A stretch of 64,000 nucleotides of DNA from Pegoplata infirma (lineage: Eukaryota > Arthropoda > Insecta > Diptera > Anthomyiidae): NCBI GenBank assembly GCA_963921195.1, contig OY992540.1, forward strand, positions 9,661,266-9,725,265. The letters are read 5' to 3'. Both the position numbers and the translations under genes were made by a program. Below are positions 1-10,537 of this stretch, piece after piece. The notes under the pieces were generated by a model. The model searched no databases. It was not told where the DNA came from and saw only the letters and a program-made list of their open reading frames with translations. Position 1 is the first letter of the stretch, and the number at the start of each line of letters is the position of its first letter.

Positions 1-760
1 TACCCCTATCTCCACTTCCTAAAGGGGCTCCCATACAAAACATTTTTAAAAAATTTGATCCAACCATTCTAACTTACCCTAAAGTGCCCCTAGTGGGGCC
101 AAATGTATGACCGACCTCCATTATTTTATTAATTCCAACATTTTTTGCAAACATACCTACAATGTATCTTTAACCATTAAGGTGGTCCCCATACATTTCT
201 CTTATTTTTTATAAATTTGTTTTATTAAATCAGCTCCTACCGCCCCTACTGGGCCTCCTAGAGAGGCAAAAATTTTGCCATTATTTTTTAGTTACCAACA
301 TTTTGTCTGAACATTCTAACACCCTATCTCCACTGCTTAAGGGGCTCCCATACATTATAAAAACATGTATTTTTAAAAACTAATTAAAAAATAAAAATGT
401 ATGGGGACCCCCTTAAGAGTTGAAAATAAAGTGTAGGTATATTCTGAGAAAATGTTGGAGTTGAATTGATTGGGGGTCGGTCATACATTTTACTTCTCTA
501 GGGGCACCCTATGGACAGTTAGAGCGGTAGGAGCAAATTTTATAAAAATGTCATTTTGTATGGGAGCCCCCTTAGAAAGTGGAAATAGAGGTTAGGTATA
601 TTCAAGAAAAATATTGGGGGCAGAAAATTAATGGAGGTCGGTCTCACATTGCACCCCTCCATGGGCAGTTCTAGGGCAGTTGTGGGGCTTTTTGAGGATT
701 TTAACCTCTTTACGCCCGATGAGGAGCCATATAGCCCCACCCCACTGCCCTCATTTTTTG
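1..760. repeat. Inner block of long-form GGGGCATTCC palindrome family (fragment)
   Basis: Contains the alternating motifs CCCCCTTAGAAA..., GGTCGGTC, and their inverse CTCCCATACAAAA, CCGACCTCC. These match the centres of the elements at 24603-27361, 31258-39396, 40379 onward and 63628-64000. The block is itself an inverted repeat, centred near 390. It is cut off at the window edge and no gene is present. Confidence 0.6.
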
Positions 761-2453
761 GCTCATGCTTTCCTTTTCGAACCTATCAAAATTAGAGGGT
801 GTCCCAGATCGAAATCGAAAACTGGTGAGCTATCCCACGCCTAATAGTGCAAATTGAAAACCCGTTTTTTGTGTTCCAAAGTTAAAAAAAAAAAAAATTC
901 ATAGATATCCCACTCGCATCCCACTAAGCTCTTAAAGGAAATCACCTAAGCTTTCTTTTGAATAAAAAAAAAAAAAAAAAAAGGGCCCAATTTGAGGAAA
1001 AAGTCAAAAAAGTTTTGAATTTTTAAGCAAAATAACCAAACTTTTTTTTTATTTTTTTTATAATTTTTTTTCGAAAGACTGAAGAAATAGCTATCTAAAC
1101 TATTTGGGACATATTTTGCTAAAAACAATAGGTAAGAAGCAACATGAATGAGAATAAACACCTCTTTTGCCAAAATGTCAAATTTCGACCCCCTCTAACT
1201 CATAGAGTCCTTGACCGATCTCGTTGAAAAATTGTGTCTGAACTACTACCCAATAGGACTAACCTTGGTGCAAATTTCATCCCGATCGGAAGACATCTGT
1301 TTCAAAAGTTGTGTCAGTTGACACGAAAACCCCCATATATATATTTATATATATATATAATTAGTAAAGGAAATAATGACCACGAGCTAGAATAAACATC
1401 CTCAAAATATAATTCTGAAAATATTTCAAACAAATATTTATTCCAGAACCTAAGAAGTTTTCTATAGGAAAAATGTTTCAATCTGAGAAATTTGCTGAAT
1501 ATAAGAATTTGTGTGGGAAATTGCCGAATTATTTAAGAATTGTTCATGTGTATCGAATCTGAAATTTTTCAATAGCAAGAATTTCATAAATTCTAAAAGA
1601 TTTTTGGAAAAATGTTTCCGAATCATTAAATTCGAAGACATGACTAAGAAAAAAAATAAAAATTAAAAAACTTTTCTGGAAGTCTGAATGTCTTGAATAG
1701 GAAATTTTCTTTCTATTAGAAAATTGTTTCAGAATCTGGGAATTTTAGTTTGATAAAAATACCTGTGACTCTTTCTTGAGGAGACCTTTTTTTTAAATTT
1801 CAAAAATTTTCCTAAGTTCGAAAACTTTTCTAAAGGAATACATTTTTAAAATTTGGTAATGTTACTATAAAAAACCTCATACCTAAATAAGAGGTATACA
1901 CTAAAAGGCCTAACCAGCAAAACCTTCAAATTGGTTATGTAATGCATTACCATGTAATGTATAGGTAAAAATATGCGAAATATGCCTATTTTTCCCGGCC
2001 GCTTACTATATGCCATATTTTTTTGGTATTTTTCCACTATTTTGAGTTTCATCCCAAACAAAAATCATCATGGTTATGCATTTCATAACCATTACAATTT
2101 TTAAAATTTTTCTGGGTAATGATAAAAATCCGACATCCGGTTCCCTGCAAGAAAAAATTTTGAGTGAAAATAATCAAACATTTTTATTGTTTACCAAAAA
2201 AATTGGTAATCAAACGAATTGGAGGTCAAAAAAATGCATATTTTTTACTGCATTAAAAAAATTTTGATTTTTGTTTGGGTTTTCAGAATGAGTTGTTAAA
2301 TGTATTTAAATAACTGGACTATTTTTTAAATTTTTGATGTTGAACTTGAAAAAAATCAACTTAAAATTGTTTTTTAAAAATATTCTAAAAGAACGTCTAC
2401 CAATAATTTCGTTTTCCAGTACGGCCGTCGTATCTCATTTAATATTTACTTAC
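761..2453. other. Gene-free AT-rich intergenic DNA
   Basis: Poly(A) and poly(T) runs are frequent. A piece at about 1175-1335 has more even composition but no open frame. 1430-1830 holds scattered, very degenerate relatives of the 35-bp TCTCAGAATCTGAGAC motif (e.g. CAGAATCTGGGAATTTT). I recognise nothing else. Confidence 0.5.
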
Positions 2454-2792
2454 TCTGCAACAGAGCTTCGAAGAATGAAATCCTTTTCGAATGAATTCTC
2501 AAAACAATCACAGAAAAAAAAAATTTGTCAATACAATTAATTTCATTGTTAATACAATTAAACATTTAATTGAAACTGAGCCTACATTGGATTTTGTCAA
2601 TACAACAATGACATTTGTAACTTTTGAAAAAAATATCAACTTCATTCATTGTTACATTAACAATGAAATTAATTGAAAAATTTGTAAAATCTAAAAATAG
2701 AATAAAAAATAATCTGAAATCTAAAAATAGAATAAAAAAATAGAAAAAAAAATAATCTAAAAATAGAAAAAAAAAAAATAAAAAACATGTCT

Positions 2793-2862
2793 ACCGCCAT
2801 CTGGCATCGAACCCGCAACTTTCGTGCTACGCGTCTAGCACACTACCACTGTGCTATCCCTA
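2793..2862 (-). repeat. tRNA-like (Pol III box A/box B) module 1
   Basis: On the minus strand TAGCACAGTGGTAG resembles box A and GGGTTCGATGCC resembles box B, 30-40 bases apart. The stems do not all pair, so this is not an intact tRNA gene; a tRNA-derived SINE head is more likely. Confidence 0.5.
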
Positions 2863-2953
2863 TACATATTTGTATTCGACTAAACGTCATATTTAAAACA
2901 GTCTACAATTAGAATGAAAAAAAAAACTAAAATTGGAATTAAAAAAAAAAAAG

Positions 2954-3028
2954 TTCCGCCAGCTGGCGGCGAACCCGCTACCTTCATGATTCGAAGCTAG
3001 CACACTACCACCGTGCTATTCCTCATGT
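2954..3028 (-). repeat. tRNA-like module 2
   Basis: The minus strand has TAGCACGGTGGTAG (box A-like) and GCGGGTTCGCCGCC (box B-like). A TTCGAAT sequence sits where an anticodon loop would be. It is diverged from, but clearly related to, the modules at 2793 and 3234. Confidence 0.5.
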
Positions 3029-3233
3029 ATATTTGAAGTTGACTAAATGCGTACATAAGGTGTCTGTGATTTCAATATGCACTTTTTGCGTTTTTAACAA
3101 TAATAAAAATGTGGCATTATACATATTTAAAAATAAATAATAATGTTGCATCACACAAATTTAAAAAAAATCTAAAAATAGGATAACAAAAAAATAATCT
3201 CAAATAAAAAAAAAAAACAAAAATAAAAAACTG

Positions 3234-3302
3234 TTCCGCCAACTGGCAGCGAACCCGAAACCTTCATGATTCGAGTTTAGCACACTACCACCGTGCTATC
3301 GT
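3234..3302 (-). repeat. tRNA-like module 3
   Basis: The minus strand has TAGCACGGTGGTAG and TCGGGTTCGCTGCC, with CTCGAAT at the anticodon-loop position. The three modules share orientation and are followed by A-rich linkers. Confidence 0.5.
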
Positions 3303-3887
3303 CGCATATATTTGTGCTTGATTAAATGAGTTTATAAATTGTTTGTGTTATTAATGTGAATTTTGTGGAATCTTTAACAATGATTTTAATTCATGCGTTT
3401 AATTGGAAATAAAGCCGGATTTTTGTCACATTAACAATACACATTGTTGATACAATTAAAAACGTTGTTGAACTAGTATTTCGTTGGTAACAATTTGTTT
3501 TGTTACTCTTGATTTTACGATATTTTTTTCTGTGAATCCATTCAATTTTCATAGTCATTGAATGCATTCGATTTCATTAATCAGCATTGAATGCAGTCCT
3601 TGAAATTCATTCGATTGAATGGAAAAAAATGAATGCATTTGATTTCTTGTTCATTCGATTTAGACAAATCGAATGCATTCGATTTTTTATCATTCCACTG
3701 CGAATTCAATCGATTTTTTAAATAGATAAATGTGATTGGGGAATGCAATCACAAAATTTTCATTCAGAATGCCAAATCAAATTAAGGAATGAAATTCTTC
3801 GAAGCTCTGCTCTGCAAGCTATCAAGCTTAAATTAAAGCTTTGAAAATTTCCCATATAGCATTTTTTTTAATCATAGTCGATTGATA

Positions 3888-4512
3888 ACACCGTCCGAAA
3901 AAAATTAAAAAAAGTCGTTAAACACGAACTGGAAAATGTACGTTTGAAACCAAGGACTAAATGTAGTAAAACTGCATTTACAGTTTTTCATTTCATGATC
4001 CTGTTTCCTTTTTAAAACAGAGGATTAAATTTTATATTTAAATATTTTTTTAATATTTATACTAGTCCTAGAATGCCACTATTTATAGCAAATGAGGGAG
4101 GAGGATTTCCCCTAATTTTCCTATTTTATTATTTTTACATATTAGGAAAAACGAGGTAAGGTATAACCTTTCAAAAATGTATCCTTCAATATCATTCAAA
4201 ATTTTCAACAAAATATTTTGATAAAGTTTTCAAAGGACTTTATTCACATCCTTTTATCCTGATATGGCCAAATAAAAAAATTAAAAAAATAGGGAAGATC
4301 CTCCTCTCTCATTTGCTAACACCAGAGGCATCCTAGGTCAAGTAAAAATATTTCAGAAATATTTTACAAAATGTATCTTTGAAAACTTTAAAGTCCTTTT
4401 AAATGGAAACAGGATCATGAAATGAAAAACTGTAAATGCAGTTTTACTCCATTCCATCTCTACTTTCAGACGTATAATATCCGGTTCATGTTTAATATTG
4501 GCTGTCGTATAG
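3888..4512. mobile_element. Palindromic element, ACACCGTCCG family, copy 1
   Basis: Arms mirror each other: AAACTGCATTTACAGTTTTT near 3969 against AAAAACTGTAAATGCAGTTT near 4425, and GGATCATGAAATG against its complement. There are no ORFs. A second copy lies at 6195-7548. Confidence 0.65.
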
Positions 4513-5575
4513 TGATATTTATATAAAATTTTATCAAATTATATATGTATAAACTTTTTTACTTGGGTAGTGTAACAAGAATTTCTATTCATATTAAAAT
4601 TTTTTAAATTCAACCCATAATTTAAAATTTGTAATCGCTAATATCTCGTAAAAGCGATTTGATAGTAATAATTGTAATAAATTTCTTCGAAAACAAACCA
4701 ACAATTCGTTTTTGTCGGCCTCTATCTTTCTTATTAACTTCAAAATTTCTACTATTTCATATGTTATGGAATTTTTTTAGTTTTTAGTAATTTGCGATAT
4801 GCTACACATAGAAAACAAATTTGCAAACGGGCAACTGATATTTAATTTATGAAAGAACAACTCGGTTGATACATTTATATATTGGTTGTCACAATTAAAG
4901 CATAATTTTATTTGATTGATATAACAGTCTATTTGATTGAAATAACCACAATGTTGGGTTGTTAAGACGAAATCAAGTAGCAGAAATATGTTGTTGCTAT
5001 TGTAAATTAATTTCTCTGTGTGTACACTACTGGGGGTTTGTTATGGGGAACCTCTTAAGAAAATTTTGCTAACTGATAATAGTTAAACATAAAATGATAA
5101 CGGGTTGTATAATTTTTTTGTTAGAGAGAGATTAAAAAAATCAAGTACGTACTTATTAATTATTTTATTAGAAAATATGCTGGTTGTGTATTCGTAATAT
5201 TTACTGCGATATTTGAAAGATTCAAAAATAATTTGAAAGTGAAAAATTAGTATTTTAGATGCGTGAAATACTGTTATTTTCACGTCAAATTCAAGGAGTG
5301 TAGTGTAGACCAAAGTAGTTGAGAATTTGTTTCAAATTACCTTAAGCCCTTTTAGGCTTCAAATATCAAACCTCATTTGAAAATACGTATTTTCTCAAAC
5401 AAATTGAAAGCTTTTTCAACGAGATTTCAACGAAAGTAAGATTTTCCTAAAAAAATTGAAACCTTTTGCAACGAGATTTCAACGAAAGTAACATCGAAAC
5501 CTTTTAAATTTCATAGTTCTACTGTTTTTTACAACTGTTATAATAAAAGAAAATAAATAAAATACAGGCCGCTGT
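4513..5575. other. Gene-free AT-rich stretch
   Basis: About 4805-5022 is bounded by CATAGAAAACAAATTTGC and AATTTCTCTGTGTG, a decayed relative of the CACAGAAAA small elements. 5400-5510 contains a short direct repeat of GCAACGAGATTTCAACGAAA type. No gene is seen. Confidence 0.45.
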
Positions 5576-5851
5576 TCCAAAAAAAGTAATTCACATAAAA
5601 AATGTGAAAATGAAAATTTCCGAATTTTTTTCGCGTTCTACATTTCCACATCCGATTTTTTTCGTTTTGTTTCACATACATAAATAAAATTTGGTGAAAG
5701 TAAAACGAATGCACTTTTGCCTTATAATTTTTTAAAGTTTAATTATTTGATTTCAACTTCGAATGAAATCAACAAAACACTAAACTTGATTTCATGTGAT
5801 TCGGAAATTTTCATGTGAATTGAAAAGTTGTGAAAGACAGAACAGAGACCT
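5576..5851 (+). mobile_element. AGGCC-CTGTTC MITE, copy 1
   Basis: Ends are AGGCCGCTGTTCC and GAACAGAGACCT, followed inward by mirrored AATTCACATAAAAAATGTG and CATGTGAATTG type arms; 276 bases, no ORF. A complete inverted copy is at 28883-29173 and a partial one at 14118-14305. Confidence 0.7.
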
Positions 5852-6194
5852 TAAAAGTCGATATAAGCGTAAATTTTTGTTAGGTAAATTTCGGGTGTGA
5901 CCAATAAGTTTTAAAAAATGGAAGTACGTATTTTGAACGAGGTTTCGAGGTTATTGCACTGAGTTTACTATTAGAGAGTTTAAAAAAAGCAATTAGAAAC
6001 TTATAAAATTATATGTATTTTATGTTGGAAGTTTTATTAATTTCTATCGACCTTCACTGACAAACAAAACCCGACATCAAATTGATAAGAACATTTACAT
6101 GAAAAAATGATACACATAGAGAAAAAAATTTGGTAAATTAAATTTAAAAAGTTAAACCGAATAATTTTTTGTTTGTTTCAATTTTCATTACTAT
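5852..6194. other. AT-rich spacer without recognisable features
   Basis: No open frame or repeat end could be assigned here. Confidence 0.4.
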
Positions 6195-7548
6195 TACACC
6201 GTCCGACAAAAATTAAAAAAAAATCGTTGAACACGAACTGGATAATATACGTTTGAAACTACCCAGGCAGAAAAATACGAACGGGAGAGCGCTGGCAAAG
6301 TACCTTTTATGTTCGCTTGTGTGCTGGGAAAGCATCACAGTTTAGTAATCTCCCAGCGTCCAAAATGATAACCATGGTACACGGTATGCCGTTGCTATTT
6401 TAAAGCGCCTTTAAAGCGCGTTAAAAACAAAAAATATGGTACTATTAAAGCACTTTTAGAACAAAAAAATGGGACGTATCTAAATTGTATAAGTCCCGAA
6501 GACACAACTGTTTTTGGTGTTTATTTGAATAAAGAAATTTATTAAATAAGGATAAAAAATTAATTGACTAATTTATTAGGATAAAAAAATTTTGGATATA
6601 CAACTTTGAAACATTTTCTAAGTCCCGGAAAAATGTTTAAAAGTTTTTCAAGTCCCAGACACAATTTTTTTTGGCTTTATTTTTATACCCTACACCACTT
6701 TGTGGTACAGGGTATAATGAGTTTATGCTTATTGAAACTACCCGAAATAATAGTCCTAGATTAACCTTTTAGCAAAAGTCCCGAAAAAAAGTGATGTATT
6801 GAACCGAAACGTGTTGTGTCCCAATGGGATAGACCCAGTGACATTTCACATGTGATGTATTCGGAGTTTAAGACACTTCCTCACAAAAGAAACAGGTGTT
6901 TCTTTTGTGAGGAAGTGCAGGGAAATGAAAAATATTCCAATTGTTATGAAAATTAATAAATTTTAATTACAAACTATACTTGAACGGATTGAAAACATTG
7001 GCAAAGCGCTTGCAAAGCACTTTTTTATACTATCTTATACACAAAAAATAAAGTGCTTTGCCGAGACTTTTTCTCTGGAACGGTTGGCAGTTTCTGCCTG
7101 GGTAGAGACTAAATGTAGTAAAACTGCATTTACATTTTTTAATTTTTTTTAGAGGATTTAATTTAATAAAATATTTTTTTTTAATATTTGTAATTGTCCT
7201 AGAATGACACTTTTTATAGCAAATGAAAGAGGAGGATCTCCCCTAATTTTATTATTTTATTATTTTTACATATCAGGATAAAGGAGGTAAGTTAATTCCT
7301 TTCAAAAATGTATCCTTCAATATCATTCAAAATTTTCAACAAAATATTTTGATAAAGTTTTCAAATGACTTTATTCATATTCCTTTATCCTGATATGGCA
7401 AAATAGAAAAACGAAAAAAATTAGCGGAGATTCTCCTCTTTCGTTTGCCGTTATCAGTGTCATCCTAGGACAAGTTCAAATATTTCAAAAAATATTTTAC
7501 AAAATGCATCCTTTAAAATTTTTAAGTCCTTTTAAAAGAAAACAGGAA
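6195..7548. mobile_element. Palindromic element, ACACCGTCCG family, copy 2, interrupted
   Basis: Matches 3888-4512 from ACACCGTCCG through AGTAAAACTGCATTTAC, but is split by the insertion at 6259-7105 and lacks the last part of its right arm. Confidence 0.6.
6259..7105. mobile_element. CTACCCAGGCAGAAA element with perfect 15-bp TIRs
   Basis: The left end CTACCCAGGCAGAAA (6259-6273) and right end TTTCTGCCTGGGTAG (7091-7105) are exact inverse complements. The 847-base element has no transposase ORF. Inside, a 30-base hairpin TATACCCTACACC...GGTACAGGGTATA lies near 6687-6717. The host palindrome resumes on both sides; I could not define a target duplication. Confidence 0.75.
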
Positions 7549-7677
7549 ATTTATTATAAATAAATTATATCCTTTTGGTATAAAACATGCTAAAAGAAAG
7601 GTCGTCTAAGGGTTCACTTCGTTTTTTTTATGAAATAAGGGGAAAAGGTAGGTGGTCACATTGATTCCAAACTGATA

Positions 7678-7903
7678 TAGGGGCATGTCACAGACTCAAC
7701 TCCGTTCGGATATGGCAAAAGTGGTTTACTCGTAAAACGCAAAAAGAATATTATTTTTTCAAAATGAAATTACTTTCAAAAAACAAAGTGGAATTGAATT
7801 GCATAAAAGTGGTTTCATTCCGAAAAAAGTATTCGATTTTCGTTTTGCGAGTAACCCACTTTTTCCAAATCCGAACGGAATTGAGTCTGTGGCATGCCCC
7901 ATA
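7678..7903. mobile_element. Short palindromic MITE (GGGGCATGYCACAGACTCAA)
   Basis: The left arm GGGGCATGTCACAGACTCAA and right arm TTGAGTCTGTGGCATGCCCC are inverse complements with one difference, and the mirror continues inward through CCGTTCGGAT/ATCCGAACGG. About 225 bases; no coding capacity. Confidence 0.75.
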
Positions 7904-8040
7904 AACTAGTACAAAGAATGCAAATTTGCATTTGTGTTTTGAAAAATTATGTTAAAAAGGAACCTATGTCAGGTTTTATTCAATGTTCGTAAGTTTTTAT
8001 AAATTTTGGAAAGAATTAAATTAATACGATGCAATATTTC

Positions 8041-9080
8041 TAAAAATAATTAAATTACACAAACATTAGTGAAATAATTTATCATATTTACAAAGATTTG
8101 TTGTACACTCTAACACCACCCAGTTGTAAAATGTGTCACTGAGGAAATTTCCACAGTGATTCCTTGAGGAAATGTCTTCAGGTTCTGACAAATCATTGGT
8201 AGTCCTTGATGACATGTCCTGACATTGTCAGCACTGAATGTTTGCTTTAAGAGTGTGGACAATTCCTCTAAGACGTCTAAAAGGAGTTGTCTTCAGAATA
8301 GCAGTATATTAAATTAAAATTTTAAATCTGGGCAACTCTTCAATTTCCAAGAAAAAGATGGCAATATTATCGATTTATTTAAAATAAAATCAAAATCTAA
8401 CAAGTAGAATAAAAGTAATAAATAGACAAACAATTTTCAAAATAAAGTTTGGAACAACTACTTAGGTGTGGGACTAATAAATTGGAGGTTCCAGGTTCAA
8501 ATCCAGTTGGGACTAAAAAAGGCGAAAAGTTTTTTCTAAAAATGGGTAAAAGTAAAAACTAAAGGCAATACGAAAATTTTTTATATTTTGGCATGACCTA
8601 CGTCAGACATTTCCCCAAAGAAGTCTAAGGTGACATGTCCCCAGAAGGTCAGCCCTGACCACTACTGACTTTGAGTGATTACATTTTGAAAATTTGTATA
8701 AAACTGTCCTCAACCCAGTACATAGAGATGTCTTGTGGATGTCAGCAGTGACTCTGGCATGTCATCGCTCCGTCACTGAGGATGGCTCGAGGACGTTGCC
8801 AACAAGATTTTGATTTACATAGTTCCTCATACGTTTTTTTTTCTCTGTGTAAATTGAAATATTTTTTTGGCAATTGTCCAAAATAAACCACATTATCAAA
8901 TAAATACTACTATATAATAGTGGTATTCTACACACACATTTTTTTTGTACACGTTTTGTAAACGTGTATATAAGGGTGGCACGAATAATAACTTTTTTCG
9001 AATTTCATCGATCGCCGGGCAAATTATGGTTTGTTTTGGTTTAAAACATAAAGTCATTATTTTTGCCACCTAGTGTATAT
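8041..9080. other. Intergenic DNA with a partial tRNA-like 3' half
   Basis: 8463-8515 has CCAGGTTCAAATCCAG, a good box B/T-arm, but no convincing box A. 8100-8300 and 8580-8830 share GACATGTC and CAGTGAC words in both orientations, suggesting an old inverted-repeat element I cannot delimit. No gene. Confidence 0.4.
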
Positions 9081-9613
9081 ACACAGAAAAAAATATAATT
9101 AAAACAAATTTGAGTAATCACTTGTTTAAATTTAAAAACAAAAATTGAGTAATTTTTTAATTGACGCAATTAAAAATAAATTCAAAAATTTTAAAAACAA
9201 TTTAAGTAAATAATTTAATAAAAATTTAATAGTTTTTTTATTTTTTTTTAAACTCTCATAGTTTCTTGAATTCTCGTTTAGTTTATAGTTTTTTGTGTAT
9301 GTATATGAAAGTTTGTAATCGTCTTTATAAAATTTTCCTATGTTTTTGAGACATAAATATGTTTGGTAAAGTTTGAAAAATAAGTTTTTTGTAGAAAAAT
9401 TTAAAACTTTTTTAAACTTTAAAAAAAATTAAATAGATAAATTTCGAGTAAATTTTTAATTGTGTCAATTAAAAATTTACTCAAATTTTTTTTCAAACAT
9501 TTAATAAATTTTTATTAAAAATTTACTCAATACTATTAAATCGTTTACTGGTGTAAAATTGAGTAATTTTTTACTCAATAGTATTAAAATTTTTTTTTTG
9601 ATTTTTTTCTGTA
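9081..9613. mobile_element. CACAGAAAAAAAT MITE, copy 1
   Basis: Ends are ACACAGAAAAAAAT and ATTTTTTTCTGTA, with mirrored TTTGAGTAA/TTACTCAAA arms and the internal CACCAGTAAACGATTTAAT motif in inverse orientation. Other copies are at 12926-13107 (partial), 26547-27201 and 44855-45510. Confidence 0.7.
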
Positions 9614-9616
9614 TAT

Positions 9617-10100
9617 CAGGGTATCCAATGGATTAGCTGATAATAGATTAGCCGACTATTTTTAGCCAAATAACACTACTAAAGATCGAAAATGCGACTA
9701 TGACGCGACCTTATAAAGTTAATAACAATAGTTCTGCTGGTCAAAAATCCGCTCTTCAAACTTTTCCATCACATCAGGTTTTCGAGAAAATTGAGGTCAA
9801 AGTTAAAAAAATCGCCGTTTTGGGCATTTTTGTAAACTTATAGCGGATCAACCCGATGTGATGGCGACTTCAAAATAAGTTGAGGGTAAAATTTTTTAAG
9901 TCAGCCAACTCGTGTCTGCTGAAACCAAAAGATTTTTTTATGAATAAATTATTAGATTTTCCAGATCTTGGATTTTCTGATTTAATAGATTAACCGAATA
10001 ATTTTAAATCAACCGATTATTAATCGGTTAAGTTATAACACCGAATAATCAGTACCTCGTTTAACCGGTTAAAATTCAAATCCATTTAATTGAATGCCCT
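9617..10100. mobile_element. Candidate CAGGG-ended element
   Basis: Begins CAGGGTATCCAATGGATT and ends AATCCATTTAATTGAATGCCCT, an imperfect inverted repeat. A strong internal dyad AACCGATTATTAATCGGTTA lies near 10009. No ORF; the family is not assigned. Confidence 0.4.
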
Positions 10101-10458
10101 AATATATATATCGCAACGATAGACACACGACAAAATAATCTCTAAATAGACGCAAGTACAACACACTTATTTATTTATATGACCATCTGGCAACAACAGG
10201 TTTCCTATTAAATAAACAAACAAATTTGTTGTTAGTCACGTATATAGAAATCATGCCATAAAGCCGGTAAATATTTAATTTTTTGTTAAATATTTAAACA
10301 AAGTATTTTTTTTTTTTAAATACAAAATTTATATACAAAGAATTTAAATTAGTTTAAAAGAGGCGTAATTATTATTTAATAATTTTTTTGTTATTAACAA
10401 CAACGTAATAAGAAAAATAGTTTAATTAATTTTTTTTTTGTTTGTTTAAATATTTTAG

Positions 10459-10537
10459 ATTTAAATACAACTGAAGAAATTTGAAACCAAAAATGAGTCC
10501 ACCAGCTTTATTGAGTAAAGAATTACCAGATATTGAG
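10459..10537 (+). CDS. su(r): su(r) exon 1: possible 5' leader plus codons 1-15
   Basis: The ATG is at 10493-10495 and 15 codons ([15 protein letters not shown]) run to a GTAAGT donor at 10538. A pyrimidine-rich tract ending in TTTTAG at 10453-10458 looks like a 3' splice site, so 10459-10492 may be leader joined to an unseen upstream non-coding exon. The coding part is 10493-10537; the leader boundary is inference. Confidence 0.8.

Larger units (their letters stand above)
2454..3816. mobile_element. Inverted-repeat element carrying three tRNA-like modules
   Basis: The ends are inverted copies: TCTGCAACAGAGCTTCGAAG near 2454 and CTTCGAAGCTCTGCTCTGCA near 3798-3816. Subterminal parts rich in AACAATGT/ACATTGTT also mirror each other. 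No ORF of note. The core carries three spaced tRNA-like segments (separate entries) between poly(A)-rich linkers. Confidence 0.6.

Noticed and set aside
2793..3302. Functional tRNA gene cluster
   Set aside because: The boxes are recognisable, but the acceptor and anticodon stems do not pair consistently. It is better called a SINE-like remnant.
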